64,000 nucleotides of DNA. Origin: Catenulispora sp. GP43 (GTDB lineage: Bacteria > Actinomycetota > Actinomycetes > Streptomycetales > Catenulisporaceae). The notes beneath the pieces were generated by a model. It saw only the letters and a program-made list of their open reading frames with translations. It was not told where the DNA came from and did no database searches. The DNA lies in NCBI RefSeq assembly GCF_041260665.1, contig NZ_JBGCCT010000003.1:558001-622000 (forward strand), read 5' to 3'. Positions 43,895 through 51,185 of this stretch are shown piece after piece; the stretch's first letter is position 1; every line of letters begins with the position of its first letter. Made by a program: the position numbers and the translations under genes.

Positions 43895-44509
43895 TCAGGC
43901 CGGCAGCCGCATCGAGTCCGCCGGCGAGGCGCCCGGCGGTGCGGACGCCGCCGCCGATGCCGCCGATGTCGCCGACGACACCCCCGATGTCGCGGAGGCC
44001 TCGGGGGCCGAGTGCGGCACCGACACCTGCATTGGTACCGCGACCTGCATTGGTACAGCCACCGGCACCGGCATCGGTACCGCCGCCGGCAGGACCGTCG
44101 CCATCGGCACCGCCACCGGCAGGTTCAGCGGCGTGGCGGTCCGCGGCGGCCGCAGGCTGCGGCTCGGCTCGGCGGAGCCGCCCGGCGCCGACAGCCCGCA
44201 GGTGCTCTCGCCGTTCGGCGGCGGCGCCTGGCCGTAGATGCGCGGCTGGTGCTGGGCCGCCCGGCTCAGCGCGGCGGCCAGCCGCCGGGCCGCCGTCGGG
44301 CTGATGCGGCCCACGGTGACCATCGGCCGGCCGTACACGTTGACGTCGCCCCGCAGGCGCGGGATCTCCCCGGCGAGCCCGAGGGCCGCCAGGGCCGAGC
44401 GCAACAGTTCCGTGGCCTCGATGGCCTCGGCCCACGCCAGGCCTAAGAAGGGTTCGTCGTCCCCGCTTTCGGCGGGGTCGAGCTGGGGTTCCGCGGCGAA
44501 TTCGCCCAT
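43895..44509 (-). CDS. Hypothetical protein with Val/Pro/Met/Ala-rich tail
   Basis: A 204-residue protein. The first 110 residues look globular (LAWAEAIEATELLRSALAALGLAGEIPRLRGDVNVYGRPMVTVGRISPTAARRLAAALSRA), and the rest is a low-complexity stretch with AVPMATVLPAAVPMPVPVAV and Ser/Ala repeats. I do not recognise a family. ATG 44509 is preferred because GGAGGAG lies nine to ten bases upstream; ATG 44518 directly abuts that site. The tail is encoded by irregular hexamer repeats (GGTACCGC-type) near 44030-44110. It is divergent from the SDR at 44630. Confidence 0.6.
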   Translation of the reverse strand: MGEFAAEPQLDPAESGDDEPFLGLAWAEAIEATELLRSALAALGLAGEIPRLRGDVNVYGRPMVTVGRISPTAARRLAAALSRAAQHQPRIYGQAPPPNGESTCGLSAPGGSAEPSRSLRPPRTATPLNLPVAVPMATVLPAAVPMPVPVAVPMQVAVPMQVSVPHSAPEASATSGVSSATSAASAAASAPPGASPADSMRLPA

Positions 44510-44629
44510 CGTCGTCATCTCCTCCGGACTGTGCAAGAGTCGACAGCGTCGTTTTGTTACGGTCAATCGACCACACGGGTGAAATCGAAGCGCTTCCCAG
44601 TAAAACCCGCCTCTGATACACACAGTCGT

Positions 44630-45397
44630 GTGACGTCGTTCACCGGAAGGGTCGCCGTCGTCACCGGCGGGACCAAGGGCATCGGACGGGCCGTCGCGGC
44701 GCGTTTCGAGGCGGCCGGGGCCACCGTGGTGACCCTGGCGCGCACCGAGCCGGCGCAGGCCGTCGGCCGCTTCATCGCCGCCGATCTGGCCTCCTCGGCC
44801 GACATCGCCGCGGCCTTCAAGACCATCGCCGCCGAGTTCGGCCGGGTCGACGTGCTCGTCAACAACGCCGGCGGCGCGCGGCCGGGCCGGGCGCTGGACT
44901 ACCCCGAGGCCGCGGCGCGGGCAGCCTTCGATCTCAATGTGCTGGGGGTCCTGTACGCCGCGCAGTGCATGTACCCCCTGACGCCCGAGCACGGCGGCGC
45001 CTCCATCGTGAACATCGGCTCGGTGGCCGGGACCCGGCCCAGCCCCGGCACGGCCGTCTACGGCGCCGCCAAGGCCGCCCTGGCCTCGCTCACCAAGAGC
45101 CTGGCCCTGGAGTGGGCGCCGCGGGTCCGGGTGAACTGCGTCGTCCCGGGGCCGGTGCTCACCGAGTCGCTCACCGCGTACTACGGCGGGCCCGAAGCCG
45201 CGGCACTGGTCGGGCAGGGGCTGCCGATGGGGCGCATGGCCGAGCCAGGGGACATCGCCGCGGCCTGTCTGTACCTGGCATCCGACGAGGCCGCGCAGGT
45301 TTCCGGCGCGGAACTGCTTGTGCACGGCGGCGGCGAGGCGCCGCGGTTCAACCGCGAGTCCGGCGCGGCCGGACCCGCACCGGCGGGCGGGAAGTGA
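44630..45397 (+). CDS. Short-chain dehydrogenase/reductase
   Basis: A 255-residue SDR with TGGTKGIG nucleotide motif, NNAGG, catalytic Ser in NIGSVAGTRPS and YGAAK. FabG-like ends (CVVPGPVLTESL, VSGAELLVHGGGE) suggest a 3-hydroxyacyl-CoA or alcohol dehydrogenase of the catabolic locus. GTG 44630 is chosen because the typical SDR N-terminus starts there; no ribosome site is visible, so it may be leaderless. No clear regulon palindrome precedes it. The TetR gene follows after 81 bp. Confidence 0.82.
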   Translation: MTSFTGRVAVVTGGTKGIGRAVAARFEAAGATVVTLARTEPAQAVGRFIAADLASSADIAAAFKTIAAEFGRVDVLVNNAGGARPGRALDYPEAAARAAFDLNVLGVLYAAQCMYPLTPEHGGASIVNIGSVAGTRPSPGTAVYGAAKAALASLTKSLALEWAPRVRVNCVVPGPVLTESLTAYYGGPEAAALVGQGLPMGRMAEPGDIAAACLYLASDEAAQVSGAELLVHGGGEAPRFNRESGAAGPAPAGGK

Positions 45398-45468
45398 CCG
45401 GCATGATAACGAATCCCGATCTTGGGCGATCACCGAGGTATGGCCTGGTAAGGGGTCCGGACCGCCTA

Positions 45469-45487
45469 AACTGACACCATGACAGCT
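45469..45487. promoter_or_regulatory. Regulon palindrome, box 7, over the TetR start codon
   Basis: AACTGACACCATGACAGCT keeps the CTGaCA/TGaCAG core in both arms. It spans the ATG of the TetR gene (45479). TAAACT at 45467-45472 is a TANNNT -10 element six bases before the ATG, so transcription probably starts at the A of ATG and the bound regulator would cover both. Confidence 0.6.
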
Positions 45488-46132
45488 CAGCAAGTGCGCA
45501 CCGTCGACGGGCGGATCGCGGGCAAGCGCGGCCAGGCCACCCGGGCCCGGCTGCTGGAGTGCCTCGGCGAGATGCTCGTCTCCCAGCCGTACCGCTCGAT
45601 CACGGTGATCGACGTGGCCCGGTTGGCCGGCACCTCCCCGGCCACGTTCTACCAGTACTTCCCGGACATCGAGTCGGCGATCATCGAGATCGCCAACGAC
45701 ATGGCCAAGGACGGCGCGCACCTGAAGGAGCTCGCGGACGGCCGCACCTGGTCCGGCAAGGCCGGCATGCTGGCCGCCGAGGCGCTGGTGGACGGGTTCC
45801 TGGAGTTCTGGAACGAGCACGAGGCGATCCTGCGGGTGGTCGACCTGGCCACCGCCGAGGGCGACAAGCGCTTCCACAAGATCCGTATGAAGATCCTGAA
45901 CAATGTCACCATCTCGCTGGCCGACGCCATCACCGAACTGCAGTCCGCGGGCAAGGCCGACGCGGTGATGCCGCCGACCGCCACCGCCGGCGCGCTGGTG
46001 GCCATGCTGGCCTCGATCTCGGCGCACCAGCGGGTCTTCGAGGCCTGGAGCATCAAGCTGGCCGAGCTGCGCGCGGCCATGATCGGGCTGGTCTTCATGG
46101 GAATCACGCAGAAGAAGCCCGTCGCGGTATAG
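45479..46132 (+). CDS. TetR-family regulator, probable master of the catabolic regulon
   Basis: A 217-residue TetR protein. The helix-turn-helix is at residues 20-66 (TRARLLECLGEMLVSQPYRSITVIDVARLAGTSPATFYQYFPDIESAIIEIA); the C-terminal ligand-binding domain is all-helical. The promoter appears leaderless. A copy of the 19-bp palindrome overlies its start codon, as expected for autoregulation, and eleven others lie across the window, mostly before CoA-pathway genes. This is the only TetR gene in the window, so it is the leading candidate to bind them; a regulator elsewhere is possible. A CoA thioester ligand is likely by family analogy. Confidence 0.85.
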   Translation: MTAQQVRTVDGRIAGKRGQATRARLLECLGEMLVSQPYRSITVIDVARLAGTSPATFYQYFPDIESAIIEIANDMAKDGAHLKELADGRTWSGKAGMLAAEALVDGFLEFWNEHEAILRVVDLATAEGDKRFHKIRMKILNNVTISLADAITELQSAGKADAVMPPTATAGALVAMLASISAHQRVFEAWSIKLAELRAAMIGLVFMGITQKKPVAV

Positions 46133-46167
46133 CGCCGATCCGGACGCGCGCGGCGTGGCACTGGATT

Positions 46168-46230
46168 AGCTCCCTGAGGACGGGGAAACTCTGACCCCGA
46201 GTCAGATCGGTACCCATCCCTCAGGGAGCT
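46168..46230 (+). promoter_or_regulatory. Perfect 12-bp inverted repeat spanning operator and ribosome site
   Basis: AGCTCCCTGAGG (46168-46179) is the reverse complement of CCTCAGGGAGCT (46219-46230). The 39 bases between contain box 8. The right arm includes AGGGAG, the ribosome-binding site of the gene starting at 46234. In RNA the two arms could pair and hide that site; in DNA they may bind a regulator. Both roles are inferred. Confidence 0.55.
46189..46207. promoter_or_regulatory. Regulon palindrome, box 8
   Basis: CTCTGACCCCGAGTCAGAT keeps CTGAC/GTCAG around CCCGA. It lies 26 bp before the acyl-CoA ligase start at 46234 and 56 bp after the TetR stop. Confidence 0.62.
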
Positions 46231-46233
46231 CCG

Positions 46234-47742
46234 ATGACCTTCCTCGCCCTCGCCGTCCGCAAAGCCGCCCGGGACCACGGTCCGGCCACCGCTCTGGTGG
46301 CCGGGCGCGGCCCGCTCTCCTTGACCTTCCAGCAGCTCAACGCGGCCTCCGAAGCCATGGCGGCCCGCCTGGCGGTGCGCGGCATCGGCCAGGGCCAGGT
46401 CGCCGCGCTGCTGTTGCCCGCCTCGCTGGACTACGTCGTCGCCTACTGCGCGCTGGCCAAGGTCGGCGCCGTCACCGCCGGGGTCGGCGCGCACTACTCC
46501 CCGTCCGAGCGGCAGGCGATGCTGGAGCGCGTCCGGCCCGACGTCGTCATCGGCACAGAGGAGTTACTGACCGGGCGCCTGCCCGACGCGCAGATCATCC
46601 CGGTCCGGCAGGCCGAAGACCGGCGCGAGTTCGCGGCCGGGCTGCCGATGCTGGGCCGCGAGCGGGTGCGGACCGCGCCCAGCGCGCGCTCGCACGACGA
46701 TCCGGAGACCATCGTCTTCACCTCCGGGACCTCGGGTCTGCCGAAGGGCGCGCTGTTCGGCGCGAAGCAGATCGCCGCGATAGCCGAGGCGGACAACCGC
46801 GCGCAGACCGCGCCGATGCCGCTGCTGGTCGCCACCGGCCTGAACCACGTCGGCTTCATGACCAAGCTCGCCGGGCACCTGCTGGCCGGTAACCGGCTGC
46901 ACATCCTGTCGCGCTGGCGGGCCCGCGAGGCGCTGGAACTGATCTGTGGCGAAGGCGTGCCGGTGATAGGAGGCGTCGCGGCTCAGGTGGCGCTGTTGCT
47001 GCGGGTCCCCGGGCTCGCCGGCTACCGGACCGATGACATCAGAGCCCTGGTTATAGGCGGCGGCCCATCGCCGGCCGAGTTGGTGCGCAAGGCCCGGGAC
47101 GCGTTCGGCGCGGCTTACTCGATCCGTTACTCCTCCACGGAATCCGGCGGCCTCGGTACCCTGACGGCCTTCGACGCGCCCGACGAAGAACTCTTCAACA
47201 CCGTCGGCCGGCCCCGCGCGGATACCGCGATCTCGTTACGTGACGACGAGGACAAGGAAGTCCTGACCGGCGAGACCGGCGAGGTCTGGATCCGCTCGGC
47301 CTCGGTGATGTCGGAGTACTGGCGCGATCCGGCCGCCACGCGCGCGGCGCTCACCCCGGACGGCTGGCTGCGCACCGGGGATCTGGGCCTGCTCGACGAC
47401 GCCGGCTGCCTGCGCCTGGCCGGACGCCGGGACGACATGTTCATCCGCGGCGGCTACAACGTGTATCCCCAAGAGGTGGAAGCCGTCCTGCAGGAACACT
47501 CCGCGGTGAGCGAGGTCGCGGTGGTCCCGAGGCCCGACGCGGTCATGGGCCAGGCCGGCGTGGCCTTCGTGGTGCCGCGCGATCCGGCCGCGCCGCCGAC
47601 GGTGGAGGAGCTGCGGCTGTTCGCCAGGTCCCGGCTGGCCAAGCACAAGCTCCCCGAGGAGGTCCGCGTCGTCCCGAGCCTGCCGCTGACCGCCGGGCAG
47701 AAGGTGGATCGTTCGGCATTGCGAAAGCGGATCGGCTCCTGA
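46234..47742 (+). CDS. AMP-forming acyl-CoA ligase
   Basis: A 502-residue adenylate-forming enzyme. P-loop VFTSGTSGLPKGALFG, IRYSSTESGG in place of the usual YGxTE, GWLRTGDLGLLDDAGCLRLAGRRDDMFIRGGYNVYPQEVE and the catalytic lysine in LPLTAGQKVDRSAL are all intact. The Ser-Ser for Gly-Leu change in the adenine motif is slightly unusual. The substrate is unknown. GGGAG lies just upstream of the ATG. It is controlled by box 8, and follows the TetR gene but with its own promoter region. Confidence 0.86.
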   Translation: MTFLALAVRKAARDHGPATALVAGRGPLSLTFQQLNAASEAMAARLAVRGIGQGQVAALLLPASLDYVVAYCALAKVGAVTAGVGAHYSPSERQAMLERVRPDVVIGTEELLTGRLPDAQIIPVRQAEDRREFAAGLPMLGRERVRTAPSARSHDDPETIVFTSGTSGLPKGALFGAKQIAAIAEADNRAQTAPMPLLVATGLNHVGFMTKLAGHLLAGNRLHILSRWRAREALELICGEGVPVIGGVAAQVALLLRVPGLAGYRTDDIRALVIGGGPSPAELVRKARDAFGAAYSIRYSSTESGGLGTLTAFDAPDEELFNTVGRPRADTAISLRDDEDKEVLTGETGEVWIRSASVMSEYWRDPAATRAALTPDGWLRTGDLGLLDDAGCLRLAGRRDDMFIRGGYNVYPQEVEAVLQEHSAVSEVAVVPRPDAVMGQAGVAFVVPRDPAAPPTVEELRLFARSRLAKHKLPEEVRVVPSLPLTAGQKVDRSALRKRIGS

Positions 47743-47810
47743 CGAACAAATCCGTGTGAACGCAAGATCTCTTGCCTGTTACCTCTGTGCTAATTCGCAT
47801 CGCCGTCCTA

Positions 47811-47829
47811 AACTGACGCAGCGTCAGGT
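47811..47829. promoter_or_regulatory. Regulon palindrome, box 9
   Basis: AACTGACGCAGCGTCAGGT has six-base perfect arms (CTGACG/CGTCAG) around CAG. TAAACT at 47809-47814 overlaps its left arm as a likely -10 element. It lies 34 bp before the gene at 47863. Confidence 0.7.
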
Positions 47830-47862
47830 TACTTGTCAGTTTGCTCCTGAGAGGGCGGTGCG

Positions 47863-49518
47863 ATGCCTGCCACCAGCGTCATGACCACGGAACAGACCAA
47901 GGTGACCCGGCGTCGGCCTGCCCCGGAGGACCGACGCCACCACATTCCGGCCCGGTCACTGGATCCCGAGCCCGCCCCCGGCGCGCCGGCGATCGCGCTC
48001 ATCACCACCGGCGCGCACACCGGCTGCCCGCTGGTGACGGCCGACGAGCTCGGCGTCCCGGTGGCCGGCTGGACCTACTGCGGCCCCGGCGAGGACGGTC
48101 CGACGTTCGCTGACACGGTTGAGGCGTTCGCTCAGGCAGACGGCGTCGGCGCGATCGCGGCCTGCGTCGACGCGATCGGCACCGAGCTGGACGGCAGGGC
48201 CCTGATGCGGGCCGCCGAAGCCGCCTCCGGCGCCGGGCGTCCGCTGGTCGTGCTGGCCACCGGAGCCGACCGGGTGATCGACGCGGTCCTGCGGCAGGCC
48301 GGCGTGGTCCGGGTGGACGGCTTCGACCAGCTGCTGGACTGCGCCGCGACCCTCGCACGCTTCCCGCGTCCGGCGCAGCGTCCCGGCGCGGTCCGGGTCG
48401 CCGCCGACTCCGGCGGCGCCGCCACCCTGCTGGCCGATCTCGCCCGGCGCGCCGGGCTGGAGGTCGAGGACGCCGGCCACGTCCCGGACGTCACCGAACT
48501 CGCCGCGCGCCCCGGAGCCGGGATGCTCCTGTACGCGGTCACCGAGACCGGGGCCTCCGGCGAGTGGACGGCCGCCGCGCTGGTCGAGGCCGCGCGGGAG
48601 AGCACCACCCCGATCGGCGTCGTCTGGTGCTCCTCCGGCGGCACCGAGACCGGCTACCGCCTGATCCTGCAGCGCTCGCCGGAGATCGCGACGTTCCGCA
48701 CGCTCACCAACGCGGTCGCGGCGGCCAAGGCCTACTACGACCACTGCGACCACCGCTTCCGCATCCCGTCGCTGGTCGAGGACAACGCGATGGCCGGGGT
48801 GAAGGCGCGGCAGATCCTGACCTCCGGCGGCGCTCCGGGCTCGGTCCGCAAGCGGGACACCGATCCGGCCAAGGGCCTGTCGGAGTCGCAGACCCACCAG
48901 CTGCTGCGCGCCTACGGCATCCGCACGCCGCGCGAACAGCTGGTCACCAGCGCCGCCTGGGCCGTCCGGGCCGCCGCCACCATCGGGTACCCAGTGGTGA
49001 TGAAGGCGTCGGTGGCCGGGCTGCCGTCGGCCTCGGCGGCCGGCCTGACCCGCACCACCATCACCTCGGCCTCGCAGGTCCGGGAGAACTTCAAGGACCT
49101 GATGGACTCGGCCGGCCGGCAGGGCTACGGGACGCTGGACGGGGTGCTGATCGGCCAGCAGATCACCGGCGGCGTGGACACCATGGTCGGCATCCGGCGC
49201 GACGACCGCTTCGGCCCGGCCGTGGTGGTCGGCGTCGGCGGCGCCTACGCCGAGACGCTCGGCGACGTGGCGATCCGGGTCGCCCCCTTCGACGCCCACC
49301 AGGCGCACCGGATGCTCCAGGAACTGCACTGCCTGCCGCTGCTCACCACCGCCGGCGCGGACCTGGACGCGCTGGCCGACACCATCCTGCGGGTGCAGCG
49401 CATGGCGCTGGACCTCGGGGACGTGCTGGAGGGCTTCGACATCGCGCCGCTGCGGGTGCTGGGGCGCGGGGGCGGCACCGTCGCGCTGGACGCCTCGGCG
49501 CGCTTGATCGTGCGCTGA
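47863..49518 (+). CDS. NDP-forming acyl-CoA ligase homologue without CoA-binding domain
   Basis: A 551-residue protein. Residues 40-320 resemble the succinyl-CoA-ligase-like flavodoxin domains, and residues 340-551 an ATP-grasp domain (LSESQTHQLLRAYGIRTPREQLVTSAAWAVRAAATIGYPVVMKAS with the ATP lysine, GVLIGQQITGGVDTMVGIRRDDRFGPAVVVGVGG). Typical single-chain acetate-CoA ligases have about 700 residues, beginning with a CoA-binding Rossmann domain; that part is absent and not found next door. It may need a partner subunit or act differently. GAGAGGGCGG precedes the ATG. Crotonase 2 follows after 92 bp. Confidence 0.75.
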   Translation: MPATSVMTTEQTKVTRRRPAPEDRRHHIPARSLDPEPAPGAPAIALITTGAHTGCPLVTADELGVPVAGWTYCGPGEDGPTFADTVEAFAQADGVGAIAACVDAIGTELDGRALMRAAEAASGAGRPLVVLATGADRVIDAVLRQAGVVRVDGFDQLLDCAATLARFPRPAQRPGAVRVAADSGGAATLLADLARRAGLEVEDAGHVPDVTELAARPGAGMLLYAVTETGASGEWTAAALVEAARESTTPIGVVWCSSGGTETGYRLILQRSPEIATFRTLTNAVAAAKAYYDHCDHRFRIPSLVEDNAMAGVKARQILTSGGAPGSVRKRDTDPAKGLSESQTHQLLRAYGIRTPREQLVTSAAWAVRAAATIGYPVVMKASVAGLPSASAAGLTRTTITSASQVRENFKDLMDSAGRQGYGTLDGVLIGQQITGGVDTMVGIRRDDRFGPAVVVGVGGAYAETLGDVAIRVAPFDAHQAHRMLQELHCLPLLTTAGADLDALADTILRVQRMALDLGDVLEGFDIAPLRVLGRGGGTVALDASARLIVR

Positions 49519-49610
49519 TACAGCAAAACATCCATTCGGTTCGGCGCCGGGGCGTCGCCGCGCGACCGCGCGGCCGCGGTCCGGCGCTGACGTCTTCGAT
49601 GGGAGACCCC

Positions 49611-50456
49611 ATGTCCGAGGCACCTGAGCGCTCGCTGGAGGAGACCGTCCGGCACTCCTTGTCCGGCGGCGTCTCCTGGATCACCCTGGACCGTCCCGAG
49701 GCCCTGAACGCCATCACCGCCGACCAGCGCGACCGCCTGATCTCCTTGCTGCGGCAGGCCTCCGCCGACCCCGACACCCGCGTCGTCGTCCTCACCGCCA
49801 CCGGCCGCGGCTTCTGCACCGGCGCGGATCTGCGTCCCCGGCCCGGCGCCGGGCCCGCCGGGCCGGGCCGGCCGGCCGAGCGTGCCGAGCCCGGCCCCGG
49901 CGACGTCGCCCGCACCATCCGCGACGGCGCCCAGGCGCTCATCGCCGCGGTCCTGGACTGCGAGAAGCCGGTCATCGGCGCGGTGAACGGCATCGCAGCC
50001 GGCATCGGTGCGCACCTGGCGCTGGCCTGCGACCTGGTCGTCGCGGCCGAGTCGGCGAAGTTCATCGAGATATTCGCCCGGCGCGGCCTGGTGCCCGACG
50101 GCGGCGGCGCGCATCTGCTCACCAGGCTCGTCGGCGTGCACAAAGCCAAAGAGCTGATGTTCTTCGCCGACGACGTGCCCGCCGCGGAGGCGCTGGCGCT
50201 GGGACTGGTGAACCGGGTCGTGCCGGACGCCGTTCTGGAGAAGTCGGCGCGCGAGTGGGCCGGGCGGCTCGCGGCGGGACCGACGCGGGCTCTGGCGCTC
50301 ACCAAGAACCTCGTGAACCACGCGCTGGAAGTCGACCGCGCGACGGCCTTCAGGCAGGAGGCCGACGCCGTGGAACTGAATATGGCGACCCATGACGGCC
50401 AGGAGGGGGTACGGGCCTTCGTGGAGCGCCGTGCGCCGGAATTCACAGGGCGCTGA
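49611..50456 (+). CDS. Enoyl-CoA hydratase/isomerase (crotonase) 2, PaaG-like
   Basis: A 281-residue crotonase. Oxyanion-hole segments are RGFCTGADLRPR and NGIAAGIGAHLALACDLVVAAESAKF; FARRGLVPDGGGAHLLTRLVG resembles PaaG-type isomerases, in which an Asp replaces the second glutamate. A Pro/Gly/Ala-rich insert (GAGPAGPGRPAERAEPGPG) follows the first motif. GGGAG lies before ATG 49611. It probably shares the box 9 transcript with the CoA ligase homologue. Confidence 0.84.
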   Translation: MSEAPERSLEETVRHSLSGGVSWITLDRPEALNAITADQRDRLISLLRQASADPDTRVVVLTATGRGFCTGADLRPRPGAGPAGPGRPAERAEPGPGDVARTIRDGAQALIAAVLDCEKPVIGAVNGIAAGIGAHLALACDLVVAAESAKFIEIFARRGLVPDGGGAHLLTRLVGVHKAKELMFFADDVPAAEALALGLVNRVVPDAVLEKSAREWAGRLAAGPTRALALTKNLVNHALEVDRATAFRQEADAVELNMATHDGQEGVRAFVERRAPEFTGR

Positions 50457-50526
50457 CAACTGTTATGGCTGCTACCCCAGGGTCCTGTGGTGCACGAAAG
50501 GTGTTCGGTATGTCGAACGACAGCTC

Positions 50527-50545
50527 TCTTGACGGGTCGTCAGTT
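50527..50545. promoter_or_regulatory. Regulon palindrome, box 10
   Basis: TCTTGACGGGTCGTCAGTT keeps TGACG/CGTCA around GGT. It lies 116 bp before the flavin reductase start, the longest distance among the boxes. Confidence 0.58.
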
Positions 50546-50661
50546 CCCACCCACACTGACCCTGTCCGTCCACGTATGCTGGGCCGAGCTGCGCTTTTGA
50601 CATGGCGAACGAGTTGCGAACCGCGCGGCCGCGACCAGCGTGACATCTAGGGGCTGGGACC

Positions 50662-51183
50662 ATGCCTGCACAGGCCACCGCACGCGAGCACCACGCGAGC
50701 GCCGGCGATGACACCGGAACCATCGTGGACGTCGCGGACTACCGCCGCGTCCTCGGCCACTTCCCCTCCGGCGTGACCGTCGTCGCGTCCGAGGACGCCG
50801 ACGGGCCCGTGGGCTTCGCCTGTCAGGCCTTCTCCGCGCTCTCCCTGGACCCGCCGCTCGTCCTGTTCTCAGTGGGCCTGGCCTCCACCACGTGGCCCCG
50901 GATCGAGGCCACGGGCCGGTTCTGCGTGAACTTCCTGGCCGCCGACCACGAGCGGCTGTGCCGCGCTTTCGCGGTCAGCGGCGGCGACAAGTTCTCCGGC
51001 GTCGCCTGGCGCCGTTCGGAGCTGGGCTCACCGATCCTGGACGGCGCGCACGGCTGGGTGGACTGCACGATCGAGGCCACGTACCCCGGCGGCGACCACG
51101 CGATCGTGGTCGGGCGCGTGCACGGGCTCGACGCCGACGGCGAGTCGGCCCCGCTGATCTTCCACCGGGGAGCCTTCGGCTGA
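50662..51183 (+). CDS. Flavin reductase-like FMN-binding protein
   Basis: A 173-residue protein of the flavin reductase (HpaC/HsaB-like) family: YRRVLGHFPSGVTVVASEDADGPVGFACQAFSALSLDPPLVLFSVG, followed by FCVNFLAADHERLCRAFA and the C-terminal PLIFHRGAFG. Such enzymes supply reduced FMN to a partner monooxygenase. No HsaA-type monooxygenase is present, so the luciferase-like protein at 32763 is the best partner candidate in the window. GGGA precedes the ATG. It is the last plus-strand gene before a convergent membrane protein. Confidence 0.85.
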   Translation: MPAQATAREHHASAGDDTGTIVDVADYRRVLGHFPSGVTVVASEDADGPVGFACQAFSALSLDPPLVLFSVGLASTTWPRIEATGRFCVNFLAADHERLCRAFAVSGGDKFSGVAWRRSELGSPILDGAHGWVDCTIEATYPGGDHAIVVGRVHGLDADGESAPLIFHRGAFG

Positions 51184-51185
51184 GC

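Noticed and set aside
44608-44645. A regulon box before the SDR at 44630 (CTCTGATACACACAGTC)
   Set aside because: Only the left half resembles the consensus, and the right arm matches at a single position.
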